Assembly: GCF_900115085.1 (NCBI RefSeq) | Contig: NZ_FOVF01000024.1 | Location: forward strand, 1 to 64,000 | Direction: 5' to 3' | DNA from: Dokdonella immobilis | GTDB taxonomy: Bacteria > Pseudomonadota > Gammaproteobacteria > Xanthomonadales > Rhodanobacteraceae | DNA: 64,000 nt | Shown: piece by piece, positions 7,324 through 16,530 of the stretch | Layout of the letters: the number at the start of each line of letters is the position of its first letter | Numbering within the stretch: the first letter of the stretch is position 1 | Program-made: the position numbers and the translations under genes | Notes under the pieces: model-generated | The model's input: only the letters and a program-made list of their open reading frames with translations | Databases searched by the model: none | Told to the model about the DNA's origin: nothing

Positions 7324-10062
7324 CTAGATAAACCGACTGCGATGCTGCTGGGGGCTGGTTTCCGGCGCTTTGCGAAACACAAGGCGCAGTTGCTTTTCCG
7401 CTTCGATAATCGCGAAGAAGACCATGCCGACGGCAACGATGAGAATGCCGTCTAGGAACGAAACCGCTCGCGTGCCAAACAGCTGTTGCAGTGCCGGCCA
7501 GTAGGTCACCAGCAACTGCGCCAGGGTGATCGTGACCACGCAGATCCAGACCACACGCGTACCACGCAAGCCTTTCCAGGTCAGTGACGTGCCGTAGATG
7601 TTCCTGATGAAGAAGAGGTGGAAAATCTCCAGAACGACGAGGGTGTTGAGCGCCATCGTACGCGCGAGCTCGGGCGCGTAGCCCTTGTCGACGGCATAGG
7701 CGAAAATTCCGAATACCGCCGCCAGGAACAGCGTGGATACGAGGATAACGTGCCAGATCAATTCTCCGGTCAGCAGCGGCTCATCTCGGCGACGGGGAGG
7801 GCGCTTCATCGTGCTCTTCTCGGTCGGTTCGAATGCCAAGGCGATTCCGAGCGTGACGGCCGTGAGGAGGTTGATCCACAGGATCTGGATCGCGGTTATC
7901 GGCAGCGCCAATCCAAGGAAGAGCGCCACGATGAGGGTCATGGCTTCGCCGGCGTTGGTGGGCAACGTCCAGCTGATCACCTTCTTGATGTTGTCGTAGA
8001 CCGTGCGGCCTTCGCGCACGGCGGCGACGATGGATGCGAAATTGTCATCCGCGAGAACCAGATCCGAGGCCTCCTTGGCCGCTTCGCTGCCCTTCCGGCC
8101 CATGGCTATCCCGGCATCGGCGCGCTTGAGCGCGGGCGCGTCGTTCACGCCGTCGCCGGTCATCGCGATGGTCAGCCCGTGCGACTGAAGGGCGGTCACG
8201 AGTCTCAGCTTGTGCTCGGGGCTCGTCCTGGCGAAAACGTCGATGTCGATCACGGCGCTGGCCAGTTCGGCGTCGTCCATCAGCTCGAGCGCGGCGCCCG
8301 TGAGCACATGATCCGGGTTTTGCAGGCCGATCTGACGGGCGATCGCTGCAGCCGTGCCCGCGTGATCGCCGGTGATCATCTTCACGCGGATACCTGCCTC
8401 GCGACATTCGGTGACAGCGGCGATCGATTCCGGCCGTGGTGGGTCGATGAGGCCGACCAACCCAACAAAAACCAGTTGACCGACGAGGTCGGTGACGTGC
8501 AGGGTCGAGAGGCCATCGGGCGCTTCGCGGCGAGCCAGGGCGAGCACCCGCTGGCCCTGCGCCGCGATGGCGTCGATCCGGCTGTGCCATAGGGACGGGT
8601 CCAGGGCTTCGGCTTGTCCGTCAGCACCGAGTTGCATGGAACACATCGCGAGAATCGGCTCCGGGGCACCCTTGGCGGAAATCCACCCAATCCCGTCAGG
8701 ATCCTGGTACAGGACCGCCATGTAGCGATGTGCTGCGTCGAAGGGGATGGTGTCGAGGCGTAGCCAGGTCACGAAGGCACCCGCGCCTGCTCCCATGATT
8801 TTTCGGGCGAACGCCTTGAGTGCGCCCTCCATGGGGTCGCCCTCGACCTTCCAACTGCCATCCTGACTGCGCAGGGCGGCGTCGTTGCATAGATCAGCCG
8901 CGCGGGCGAACTCGACCAGGAGAGGATCTTCCGCGGGGTCGATATCGGCCTGGTTGGAGCTGATACTGCCTTCTGGAATATAGCCAACCCCCGATATGGA
9001 ATAGGACTGGCTCGCGGTGACCGCCGTCGCGACCATCATTTCGTTGCGCGTGAGTGTGCCCGTCTTGTCGGTGCAGATCACCGAAACCGATCCAAGGGTC
9101 TCGATCGCGGGTAGCCGTCGAATGATCGCGTTGCGCCGTGCCATCGCCTGAACCCCGATGGCCAGGGTTATGGTCAGGACCGCAGGCAATCCCTCGGGAA
9201 TGGCCGCGACGGCCAGACCGACCACGATCATGAACAGTTCCTCGAAGGGCATATGCCCGACGAAGTAGCCGTAGACGAGCAGAACACCCGAGATCAGCAG
9301 GATGAGAATCGTCAGCCAGCGCGCGAAGCCGTCCATCTGGCGTATCAGCGGGGTCGTGAGGGTCTCGACCGTGGACAGCAGGCCGCTGATTCGTCCGATT
9401 TCGGTGGCGCTCCCCGTGGCGACGACGACCCCGCGGCCCGTCCCTGCCGCAACGAGCGTGCCGCTGAAGGCCATGCCGGAGCGGTCGCCGATCGGCGCGG
9501 TCGAAGCAACCGCGATTGTCCGCTTGTCGACGGGCACGGACTCACCCGTGAGGATGGCTTCCTCGACGCGCAGTCCGGCCGCCTCCAATAGCCGGACGTC
9601 GGCGGGCACCCTCTCGCCTGCCTCCAGCAGAACAATGTCTCCTGGTGTCAGAAAGGCGCTGTCGATGCTGCAACGCTCGCCATCGCGCAGGACGGTAGAC
9701 CTGGGTGCCAGCATCTGGCGGATGGCGTTCATCGCCTGCTCAGCACGGCCTTCCTGGATAAAGCCGATGATCGCGTTGGCGACCACGACGGCCAGGATCA
9801 CGCCCGTATCCACGTAATAGCCCAAGGCCGCGGTAAGCGCGCCGGCGCCCAGCAGCACATAGATCAGCACATTGTTGATGTGGCCGAGAAATCGCAGCAG
9901 GGGCGATCGGGCTTCAGCCCTGGCGAGCACGTTCAAGCCCGCGCGCTCGAGGCGCTCGGCAGCTTCGGATGTGCTCAGGCCTCTGCGCGATACGCCCAGC
10001 CTCTCGAGAACGGCATCCGGGCTGACTGCATGCCAGACCATTGGCGGCGATGGGGCGGACAT
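7324..10062 (-). CDS. P-type cation-transporting ATPase (P2-like)
   Basis: A 912-residue membrane pump. In order: N-terminal cation-ATPase domain, first TM pair (about residues 60-105), actuator domain with the TGES loop, TM4 motif PEGLPA, phosphorylation site DKTGT (about residue 330), hinge TGDGVNDAPALK, and a C-terminal bundle of TM helices. ATP hydrolysis drives cation movement across the inner membrane. The TM6 sequence reads NLLTAV where calcium pumps have NLVTDG, so a key calcium-ligand Asp is missing and the transported ion cannot be called calcium from sequence. The ATG at 10062 lies 10 bp after the Usp stop on the same strand. It is very likely expressed from the Usp promoter and its FNR-type box. 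Confidence 0.88.
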   Translation of the reverse strand: MSAPSPPMVWHAVSPDAVLERLGVSRRGLSTSEAAERLERAGLNVLARAEARSPLLRFLGHINNVLIYVLLGAGALTAALGYYVDTGVILAVVVANAIIGFIQEGRAEQAMNAIRQMLAPRSTVLRDGERCSIDSAFLTPGDIVLLEAGERVPADVRLLEAAGLRVEEAILTGESVPVDKRTIAVASTAPIGDRSGMAFSGTLVAAGTGRGVVVATGSATEIGRISGLLSTVETLTTPLIRQMDGFARWLTILILLISGVLLVYGYFVGHMPFEELFMIVVGLAVAAIPEGLPAVLTITLAIGVQAMARRNAIIRRLPAIETLGSVSVICTDKTGTLTRNEMMVATAVTASQSYSISGVGYIPEGSISSNQADIDPAEDPLLVEFARAADLCNDAALRSQDGSWKVEGDPMEGALKAFARKIMGAGAGAFVTWLRLDTIPFDAAHRYMAVLYQDPDGIGWISAKGAPEPILAMCSMQLGADGQAEALDPSLWHSRIDAIAAQGQRVLALARREAPDGLSTLHVTDLVGQLVFVGLVGLIDPPRPESIAAVTECREAGIRVKMITGDHAGTAAAIARQIGLQNPDHVLTGAALELMDDAELASAVIDIDVFARTSPEHKLRLVTALQSHGLTIAMTGDGVNDAPALKRADAGIAMGRKGSEAAKEASDLVLADDNFASIVAAVREGRTVYDNIKKVISWTLPTNAGEAMTLIVALFLGLALPITAIQILWINLLTAVTLGIALAFEPTEKSTMKRPPRRRDEPLLTGELIWHVILVSTLFLAAVFGIFAYAVDKGYAPELARTMALNTLVVLEIFHLFFIRNIYGTSLTWKGLRGTRVVWICVVTITLAQLLVTYWPALQQLFGTRAVSFLDGILIVAVGMVFFAIIEAEKQLRLVFRKAPETSPQQHRSRFI

Positions 10063-10072
10063 TGCGGATCCT

Positions 10073-11014
10073 TCAGTCGACAGCGGCCGACTCTTTCGAT
10101 GTGGAGTTGGCGCCAGGGGCGCGAACGGAACGAGGTTCGCGGATCAGCAGGACATCGCCTGGAGCAGCTTCGAGGATCCGCTTTGCGGTACCGCCAAGGC
10201 GCACATCGAAAAGGCCGCTACGCCCGTGGGTGCCCACCACAATGAGCTCGACCCCCTTGTCGCGCATGTATGTGCAAATGATGGATTCGGTGCTGCCGTG
10301 CTCCAGGAGGACCTGCAGGCTGCGATGCTGGTCCGGAGACAGTCGAGACTGGGCCACAAACTTGTCGCAGCCCACCTTCTCCATCGCCGTCCACTCCCGG
10401 CGGAAGTTGGGACTGTCCAGCAATCCTTTGAACGGGACTTCCCACGCATGAAGCAGTGTTAGCGGCGCCTGCGGGAAGAATTGGGCCGCTGCCGTCAGCG
10501 CGTGCTGTGACGGGGGTGAGAAGTCGGTCGCGACGAGGATTTCGCCATAGGGTCGAACCCGGTTCTTGACGACCAGCAGGGGAATCGGCGTCTGGCGGGA
10601 CAATCGTTCCACCGTTGAGCCCAGGAAGTATCGACCGAGACTTTCATCGCGCGCGAGACCGACAATGATCAAGTCTGCATCGATGTCCCGGGCGACGGCG
10701 TCGATGGTGGCGGCCGGCGCGCCCTGCACGATCCTGATTTCCACGCCCTTGAGGTCTTCACGCAGATCGCGACGCAACTGAGCCAGAACAACACCCTCCC
10801 TGTCCGGCGGTTGCCGCCAACTCGGCAGATCAGCCGTCCGGCGGGACTCGAGGAATTCCTGATCGAATTCGAGGACATTGAGCACCACGAGCCGTGCCCC
10901 CCACAATTTCGCCAGATGCGCGGCGCGGTCCGTGGCACGATCGCAGCGATTGCTGAGGTCGGTCGCCAGGAGGATCGTCTTCGGTGGACCTTGAGTCCAG
11001 GATGGGTCACTCAT
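10073..11014 (-). CDS. Universal stress protein, tandem UspA domains
   Basis: A 313-residue cytoplasmic protein made of two Usp folds. Each keeps an ATP-binding-type loop (VGLARDESLGRYFLGSTVERL in domain 1, cut here at its core; VGTHGRSG..LGGTAKRIL in domain 2). The ATG at 11014 is preceded by AGGAG. The FNR-type box at 11074-11087 has its centre 66.5 bp upstream of the start, with GATACT at the expected -10 position. First gene of an operon with the P-type ATPase. The family is associated with survival under hypoxia, starvation and energy stress. Confidence 0.9.
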   Translation of the reverse strand: MSDPSWTQGPPKTILLATDLSNRCDRATDRAAHLAKLWGARLVVLNVLEFDQEFLESRRTADLPSWRQPPDREGVVLAQLRRDLREDLKGVEIRIVQGAPAATIDAVARDIDADLIIVGLARDESLGRYFLGSTVERLSRQTPIPLLVVKNRVRPYGEILVATDFSPPSQHALTAAAQFFPQAPLTLLHAWEVPFKGLLDSPNFRREWTAMEKVGCDKFVAQSRLSPDQHRSLQVLLEHGSTESIICTYMRDKGVELIVVGTHGRSGLFDVRLGGTAKRILEAAPGDVLLIREPRSVRAPGANSTSKESAAVD

Positions 11015-11073
11015 CGCCCGTGCTCCTGTTGGAAATCCGATGGACAGTATCTGCCGGGCTCCCGACGCGGGCC

Positions 11074-11087
11074 TTGACCCTTATCAA
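11074..11087 (-). promoter_or_regulatory. FNR/Dnr-type box TTGAC-N4-ATCAA (box 1)
   Basis: Centre 66.5 bp upstream of the Usp start at 11014. On the minus strand a GATACT hexamer begins 22 bp beyond the box, fitting activation from -41.5 with a leader of about 25 nt. Confidence 0.75.
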
Positions 11088-11264
11088 ACTAATGCCAACG
11101 GACGCAGCTGGGCAGTCACTGCGAATGCAGCGATTCGGGCGGCACGCAGAACGTTGACGCCGCACCGTAGTTGATGATCGGTGATCGCGGCATCGCGCTG
11201 TCGCCGTGTCTGGTCGATCGACATCCGCTGTCTTTCAACTGCGCTTGAATGAAGATCGCCGGAA

Positions 11265-11278
11265 TTGACCAGGGTCAA
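11265..11278 (+). promoter_or_regulatory. FNR/Dnr-type box TTGAC-CAGG-GTCAA (box 2)
   Basis: Perfectly symmetric arms. Centre 62.5 bp upstream of the Usp start at 11334. The box overlaps an in-frame TTG at 11265, arguing against translation starting there. Confidence 0.75.
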
Positions 11279-11333
11279 GGCGCTTGCGACCGGGTGGGGC
11301 GAGGATCGAATGAGAACGAGGAGTCCCCCCGGC

Positions 11334-12176
11334 ATGAGAGACATCATTCTTTACATCGACAGCTATCCCGAACCGGCCTCCGTCGAGGCGATCGATCAGG
11401 CGGTGCGGTTCGCCGCTGCGATTGATGCGGAAATGACGGCTTTCGCCGTGCAGGTGGAAATCAATGCACCCAGGAATTGGCTCGCAGAACGGCTGATCAG
11501 CCTCGGCGGTCTCTGTGCTGAGGAGGAGGCGAAAAGCAAGGCCCATTGCCAATCCGCCATTGCCACATACTCCGAGAAACTTGCCGCTTATGGCGTCAGG
11601 GGAGATGTTTCCGTCACCAGGGAAAACCTCGCTGATGTTGGCACGCATGTCGCTCTTCAGGCGCGAACACGAGATCTTTGCCTTGTCCCTTCGACCAACC
11701 ACCCCGAGGGGCAAAGGTGGGTCGCGGAAGCCGTCGTGTTCCAATCCGGTCGCCCCGTCATCCTGTACCGTCCAGGTGTTGCCGATCTGTTCGGCGAACG
11801 AGCAAAAACCGCCGTTGTCGCGTGGGATGGAAGCCGCCCTTGCGCGCGGGCGATGGCCGACGCGCTCCCATTGCTGAAGAGGGCGCTGCAAGTCCGCGTG
11901 CTCACGGTCGTGAACGAGAAGCCGGAGGCTTCGAGCGGGCTCGGAGCCGAGGTGCTGCGTCATTTGAAGCTGCACGGCATTGCCGCGATCAGCGACGAGG
12001 TCGACGCAGCTGGCCGAAAGATCGGACAGGTGCTGACCGACTATGTGACGGCCCACGACGCAGACCTTCTCGTCATGGGGGCCTACGGTCGCTCGAAGAT
12101 GCGGGAGTTCATTCTGGGCGGGGCGACTGACCACATGCTGGGCCATCTGCCCGCCGCCCTGTTCCTCTCGCATTGA
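11334..12176 (+). CDS. Universal stress protein
   Basis: A 280-residue Usp-type protein. The second half has the nucleotide-binding loop (MGAYGRSKMREFILGG). The first half keeps the fold but not the loop. I chose the ATG at 11334 (MRDIILYID): it has GAGGAG upstream and lies 62.5 bp from the box centre. The upstream in-frame starts (11265, 11310) would place the box or the predicted transcription start inside the gene. The alcohol dehydrogenase at 12248 follows 71 bp later on the same strand, probably in one transcript. Confidence 0.88.
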   Translation: MRDIILYIDSYPEPASVEAIDQAVRFAAAIDAEMTAFAVQVEINAPRNWLAERLISLGGLCAEEEAKSKAHCQSAIATYSEKLAAYGVRGDVSVTRENLADVGTHVALQARTRDLCLVPSTNHPEGQRWVAEAVVFQSGRPVILYRPGVADLFGERAKTAVVAWDGSRPCARAMADALPLLKRALQVRVLTVVNEKPEASSGLGAEVLRHLKLHGIAAISDEVDAAGRKIGQVLTDYVTAHDADLLVMGAYGRSKMREFILGGATDHMLGHLPAALFLSH

Positions 12177-12247
12177 TGCTCGGCCGTGCTGCATGACCGT
12201 TCGACGATGATGAACAGGATATTTCCGGGAATGGAGGGAAACCAGCC

Positions 12248-13324
12248 ATGCCAAAGATGATGAAAGCCGCGGTCTTCGTAGAGGCCAACCGCATCGTCCT
12301 TCAGGACAAGCCGGTACCGGATGTCGGGCCACTCGACGCCCTTGTCCGCCTGACTACGACCACCATCTGCGGTACCGATGTACACATCCTTAAAGGCGAG
12401 TACCCCGTGGCCCGGGGTCTCACCGTAGGGCACGAGCCCGTCGGGATCATCGAAAAACTCGGATCGGCGGTCGAAGGTTATAAGGAGGGGCAACGGGTGA
12501 TCGCCGGAGCCATTACCCCGAGCGGGCACAGTGCCGCGTGCCTGTGCGGCTACCATTCTCAGGATGGCGCAGGAACCAGGCATGGCTTCCGGGCCATGGG
12601 CGGATGGCGCTTCGGCAATACGATTGATGGCGCCCAAGCCGAATATCTTCTGGTGCCAGACGCCATGACCAACCTGGCTCTGATTCCTGACGGCTTGAGC
12701 GACGAGCAGGTGCTGATGTGCCCTGACATCATGTCGACGGGCTTTTCCGGCGCGGAGAGCGGTGGCGTGAAGCTTGGCGACACCGTGGCCATTTTCGCGC
12801 AAGGTCCCATCGGGTTGTGTGCTACCGCGGGTGCGCGCCTTCTTGGCGCAACCACCATCATCGGCGTCGAGGCCATCCCTGCCCGAATGGAGATCTCGCG
12901 GCGGATGGGCGCGGATCATGTTATCGACTTCAGCCGCAAGGATGCCGTGGACGAGATCATGGCCTTGACGGACGGTCGCGGCGTCGACGTGGCGATCGAG
13001 GCGCTCGGCCGGCAGAGCACTTTTGAAGCCGCTCTTCGGGTTCTGCGACCAGGTGGTACGCTTTCCTCGCTCGGCGTGTACTCTGAGGATCTGACCATTC
13101 CTCTCGGCGCCTTTGCGGCGGGCCTGGGAGACCACAGGATCGTCACCACGCTCTGCCCTGGTGGCAAGGAGCGGATGCGTCGATTGATGTCGATCATCGC
13201 TTCAGGTCGGCTGGATACCCAGCCGCTGGTGACCCACCGCTTCAAGCTTGAAGAAATCGAGGCCGCCTATGACCTGTTCGCCAACCAACGCGACGGTGTT
13301 CTCAAGGTAGCGATCACGCCTTAG
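12248..13324 (+). CDS. Zinc-dependent alcohol dehydrogenase (medium-chain family)
   Basis: A 358-residue NAD(P)-dependent medium-chain dehydrogenase. The N-terminal GroES-like domain carries the catalytic zinc residues CGTD and GHE. A Rossmann domain follows (VAIFAQGPIGLCA, then VEAIPAR). The four-Cys structural zinc lobe is reduced to a CLC pair (ACLCGYHSQDG), as in Thermoanaerobacter-type secondary alcohol dehydrogenases. Oxidation or reduction of short alcohols and aldehydes during fermentative growth is the family role; the substrate is not readable from sequence. ATG at 12248 with GGAGGG 10 bp upstream. It likely shares the FNR-type promoter of the Usp gene before it. Confidence 0.88.
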   Translation: MPKMMKAAVFVEANRIVLQDKPVPDVGPLDALVRLTTTTICGTDVHILKGEYPVARGLTVGHEPVGIIEKLGSAVEGYKEGQRVIAGAITPSGHSAACLCGYHSQDGAGTRHGFRAMGGWRFGNTIDGAQAEYLLVPDAMTNLALIPDGLSDEQVLMCPDIMSTGFSGAESGGVKLGDTVAIFAQGPIGLCATAGARLLGATTIIGVEAIPARMEISRRMGADHVIDFSRKDAVDEIMALTDGRGVDVAIEALGRQSTFEAALRVLRPGGTLSSLGVYSEDLTIPLGAFAAGLGDHRIVTTLCPGGKERMRRLMSIIASGRLDTQPLVTHRFKLEEIEAAYDLFANQRDGVLKVAITP

Positions 13325-13398
13325 ACGGCCGTTCAGCTTCAGCCGACAGATGAATTTGGGAGATTCCCTGAAATTGTAGGTCTGTCGCGCTCGCAAGG

Positions 13399-13404
13399 TA
13401 TACT
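13399..13404 (+). promoter_or_regulatory. Putative -10 element TATACT for the secreted protein gene
   Basis: TATACT lies 30 bp upstream of the ATG at 13435. A good -35 is not obvious (TTGTAG at about 13374 is 19 bp away). No FNR-type box is present, so this gene appears outside the regulon. Confidence 0.35.
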
Positions 13405-13434
13405 GCGCTCCTTTGCAACCTCAGGGACAGAACC

Positions 13435-15699
13435 ATGCGTGCTGAACGACTTTGGAGCCTTGCTGTTTCAGCGGGTGTGGTGGCCGCGGGTCTGTTCGCG
13501 CCGGTGGCCATGGCGGCCTATCACGCCGAGGCGCCGCCGGTAGCGGAGGATTCGGGTGACGCTTCCGCGGCGCCGATGACGATCGTCTGGAACCAGCGCC
13601 GGTTGCACGGCAGCGTGTTGTATTTCCTCGACAACCCCTCGACCCGGCTGCGCCGGTACGATTTCGCGACGTCTTCGTGGCTTTCCGACATCACGATCAA
13701 CGGCGCTGCGGATGCCTTCGATGTCGATGCCACGGGCATCTACGTGAAATTCTCCAACCGCGTCGAGCGGGTGGCGCTCGATGGCAGTGGCAGCGTGGTC
13801 GTGCCCTCGGTCACGGCGCCCCTGCCGTATATCGAGGTGGCCGGCAACGTGCTGTTGATGGGCGACGAGGACAACGTCTATGCCTACAACAAGATGACCG
13901 GCGCCCTGGCCGGCAGCCATTTCGCGTTCTATACCATGGGTGGCACCTCGACCATCGAGCTGGAAGGCCGTCTGTACGGCGCCACCCAGGGCATATCTCC
14001 GCCCGATGTGGTCGAGGTCGAGTTCAATCCGGCCACCGGCGCCATCACCAACTACTTCGACAGTCCGTACCACGGCGACTATCCGATTGGCGACAAGAAC
14101 TTCGCCCGCGAGGCCGGTGGCCTCGTGGTCAACAGCTCGGGCGTCGTCTATGCGAGCAACACGCTGGGCTATCTGGGCAGTCTCGGTGGCACCGTGCAGG
14201 GCGTGGCGTTCCTCGACGATCGCTTCGTGGTCATGCGCGGCCCCCAGCTCGCCGTGTTCACCAACAGCGTTCACGAGTTGGGCGAGATCGCGGCGCCGCT
14301 TGGACTGCAGGACATCGTCGGCTATGCCGGCTCGGCCTATGCCATCTCCGGTTCGATCAATGCGTTGACGATTGCACCGCTCAGCCTCGATTCGATCGCC
14401 CAGCCCGCGCCGCCGCCAGCTCGATCGTGGGAGGTGGCGGCACCAAAGGCCGATTTCATCCTCGGCGATGGCAACGAGGTGGTTCTGTTCAGCCAGAGCG
14501 AGCACGCCGCCTATTCCTTCAATTCGCAGGCCTGGTCGCACGCCAATCCGACCTCTGTCTATCCTGGCCCGTTGCAAGCGGCCTTTTCGCCGATCAACAA
14601 CACGGTGTACGCGGCCTACGCGGGCGGCGCGATCTATGCCTTCCCGCGCACCAGCACCGACACCGTGAGCTGGTTCGCGGCCACGGCCTCGTCGTCCCTC
14701 GGTCTGGCTACGGCCGGCGAGTACGTCTTTGCCGTCGACCCATCCGGGGCCTGGGCGTCGCACTACACGTTCGGTCCGGGCGGATCGCTGCTCAGCACCG
14801 TCGACTGGAACTACTACTCGCGCCAGTATGAATGGGATCCGGTGTTGCGCCGCATGTACTTCTTCCGCGACGACACCTCGCCCAACGATCTGCACTGGGA
14901 GCAGATCGGTCTGGATGGAAGCATCGTCGCCGAAGGCGAATCGCCCTATCACGGCGAAGTGATCGCGGCGACGCCGATCCGTGTCTCGCCCGATGGCAGC
15001 CGCATCGTCCTCGGCTCGGGCCAGGTGTTCGAGAGCGGTGGAGTGACCTTCGCCGGTAACCTCAATGCGACCGTGGCCGATATTGGTTGGCTGAATGGCG
15101 ATGTATATGCGGTCACCCCGGAGCCTACGCCGCAATTGCGTCGCTACAATGCCACCTACCAGGTGATCCAGTCGGGCCGTGTGCGCGGAACGCCGCGCCG
15201 CCTGCTGTCATCCTCCAATGGCTTCGTCTACGTCGCCGATGTTGGCGCCTCGACCATCATCGGTCGCCTCGATGGATTCCTCAGCAAGGCCGACCTTGCC
15301 GTCGATCCGGTTGCGACCGGTTCGCTGTTCTCCGGCGGCTCCCCGATCAACATCAGCGTGACCGTCGGCAACAACGGTACCGTGCCGTCGAGCAATGCGA
15401 TGGTCACTGGCGACCTCGCCGGCCTCGAGAACCCGAGCTGGCGCTGCGTGCCCGGAACCCTGGTCAGCGGCTGTGCCAACGTCATCGTCAATGGCTCGAT
15501 TGCCAACGCCCTCGATCTGCAGGACAGCGGCCAGGCGACCTATCAGATCAGCGGAACCATTCCGCTCTCGGCGCGCAACGAAGTGCGCATTCCGGTATCC
15601 ATCACACCGGCCGTGAGCAACAGCGACCCCGAATTGCGCAACAACGGCGTGGAGGTGGTGCTGCGCCTCGACCGCATCTTCGATCACGGCTTCGAATAG
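13435..15699 (+). CDS. Large secreted protein, propeller-like N-terminal part with CARDB/DUF11-like C-terminal domain
   Basis: A 754-residue protein with a Sec signal peptide (cleavage after PVAMA, about residue 27). The middle consists of repeated Y/W-rich strands (FDVDATGIYVK, NVYAYNKMTGAL, NTVYAAYAGGAIYAF) that resemble a beta-propeller of the WD40/PQQ type, inferred from pattern only. From about residue 620 an immunoglobulin-like domain (ADLAVDP, ISVTVGNNGTVPSS, LRNNGVEVVLRL) matches the CARDB/DUF11 style of cell-surface proteins. The last residues are RIFDHGFE. I recall this -IF-x-x-GFE ending on many secreted proteins of Xanthomonadales; it may be a sorting signal. Function is unknown, probably extracellular or surface bound. 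Confidence 0.7.
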   Translation: MRAERLWSLAVSAGVVAAGLFAPVAMAAYHAEAPPVAEDSGDASAAPMTIVWNQRRLHGSVLYFLDNPSTRLRRYDFATSSWLSDITINGAADAFDVDATGIYVKFSNRVERVALDGSGSVVVPSVTAPLPYIEVAGNVLLMGDEDNVYAYNKMTGALAGSHFAFYTMGGTSTIELEGRLYGATQGISPPDVVEVEFNPATGAITNYFDSPYHGDYPIGDKNFAREAGGLVVNSSGVVYASNTLGYLGSLGGTVQGVAFLDDRFVVMRGPQLAVFTNSVHELGEIAAPLGLQDIVGYAGSAYAISGSINALTIAPLSLDSIAQPAPPPARSWEVAAPKADFILGDGNEVVLFSQSEHAAYSFNSQAWSHANPTSVYPGPLQAAFSPINNTVYAAYAGGAIYAFPRTSTDTVSWFAATASSSLGLATAGEYVFAVDPSGAWASHYTFGPGGSLLSTVDWNYYSRQYEWDPVLRRMYFFRDDTSPNDLHWEQIGLDGSIVAEGESPYHGEVIAATPIRVSPDGSRIVLGSGQVFESGGVTFAGNLNATVADIGWLNGDVYAVTPEPTPQLRRYNATYQVIQSGRVRGTPRRLLSSSNGFVYVADVGASTIIGRLDGFLSKADLAVDPVATGSLFSGGSPINISVTVGNNGTVPSSNAMVTGDLAGLENPSWRCVPGTLVSGCANVIVNGSIANALDLQDSGQATYQISGTIPLSARNEVRIPVSITPAVSNSDPELRNNGVEVVLRLDRIFDHGFE

Positions 15700-16034
15700 G
15701 CGGAATGTCGGCGCTCGATCGAGTGGTCGACGAGCGCACAGTCCAAGCTGGGGCCGACGACGGACTTTGCTGCAGCGAGTGATAGAAATGTGAGGCTGCA
15801 GCCAATCCGGAAAGTCCGACCATCGTTGGCGCTCCCCGTGATGCTCAGGCGCAATGCGCCCTTTGCGGGACTCGGTCATGGAAGCCGGAAGCGCGGGGGT
15901 CGACAAGAAGGCTGCGAGCATAAGACATGCCTGGAGCGGGACGCGATCGGGTCAGTTCGTCACGTAGGATCATGGCGTGATTGTGGATGTTCGGGGGCGT
16001 CGCCCTGGACTGTCCCCGCCCGAGGAGCCTGACG
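15700..16034. other. 335-bp intergenic stretch, nothing recognised
   Basis: No open frame with a plausible start, no hairpin followed by a T-run and no FNR-type box were seen between the secreted protein and the small membrane protein. Confidence 0.5.
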
Positions 16035-16415
16035 ATGCCCAGGTCAAAGCTTTTTTGGATCAACCAACTTTCGTTCCTGGGAACCTTGGGAATACTGAGT
16101 GCGCTCACCTCGAGCGTCTCGGGTGACTTTTTCGCGAGCATCCTTTCCTCCAAGACCCCAGCCGATGAGCTATTTTTCTTGAGGTTTGCGGGACTCATAT
16201 TTGGATTTAGCGTCCAAATGGTGCTGCTTGTATGCGGAGTGTTGATCCCAGGGGAACTATTCGGTTTCATGAGGCCCTATCGAGCTGGATCGCCAGAGAT
16301 GCAGAAGGAGAGGGAAATGTATCGGACAGTCTTGCTCAGCGTCGGTATGGTCATGGCTTGGGGGGCGCTGGGCTCGTTTGCTGTCGTCCTGAGGACAATT
16401 GCATCCAGCCAGTAG
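16035..16415 (+). CDS. Small inner-membrane protein of unknown function
   Basis: A 126-residue protein with three hydrophobic segments (about residues 12-30, 45-75 and 95-120) and short polar loops. I chose ATG 16035 (MPRSKLFW) because it has GAGGAG 10 bp upstream and begins just before the first membrane segment. The longer frame from 15981 would add a polar, Pro-rich extension. I do not recognise the family. It stands alone between the secreted protein and the thioredoxin-like gene. Confidence 0.5.
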   Translation: MPRSKLFWINQLSFLGTLGILSALTSSVSGDFFASILSSKTPADELFFLRFAGLIFGFSVQMVLLVCGVLIPGELFGFMRPYRAGSPEMQKEREMYRTVLLSVGMVMAWGALGSFAVVLRTIASSQ

Positions 16416-16530
16416 TGTCGGAAAGGCTCGAGTAGTTCAGGACATGCGCGCCTCAAAAGGACGAGTGATCGGCTCAATGAGAACCCGAGGCGAGGCTGCC
16501 CGCGACGGCTGGAACATGGAGGAATGAGGA

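Noticed and set aside
6719-7327. A 202-codon plus-strand frame
   Set aside because: Its composition is unlike any protein family, the start is weak, and the frame includes many rare combinations; treated as chance openness in GC-rich DNA.
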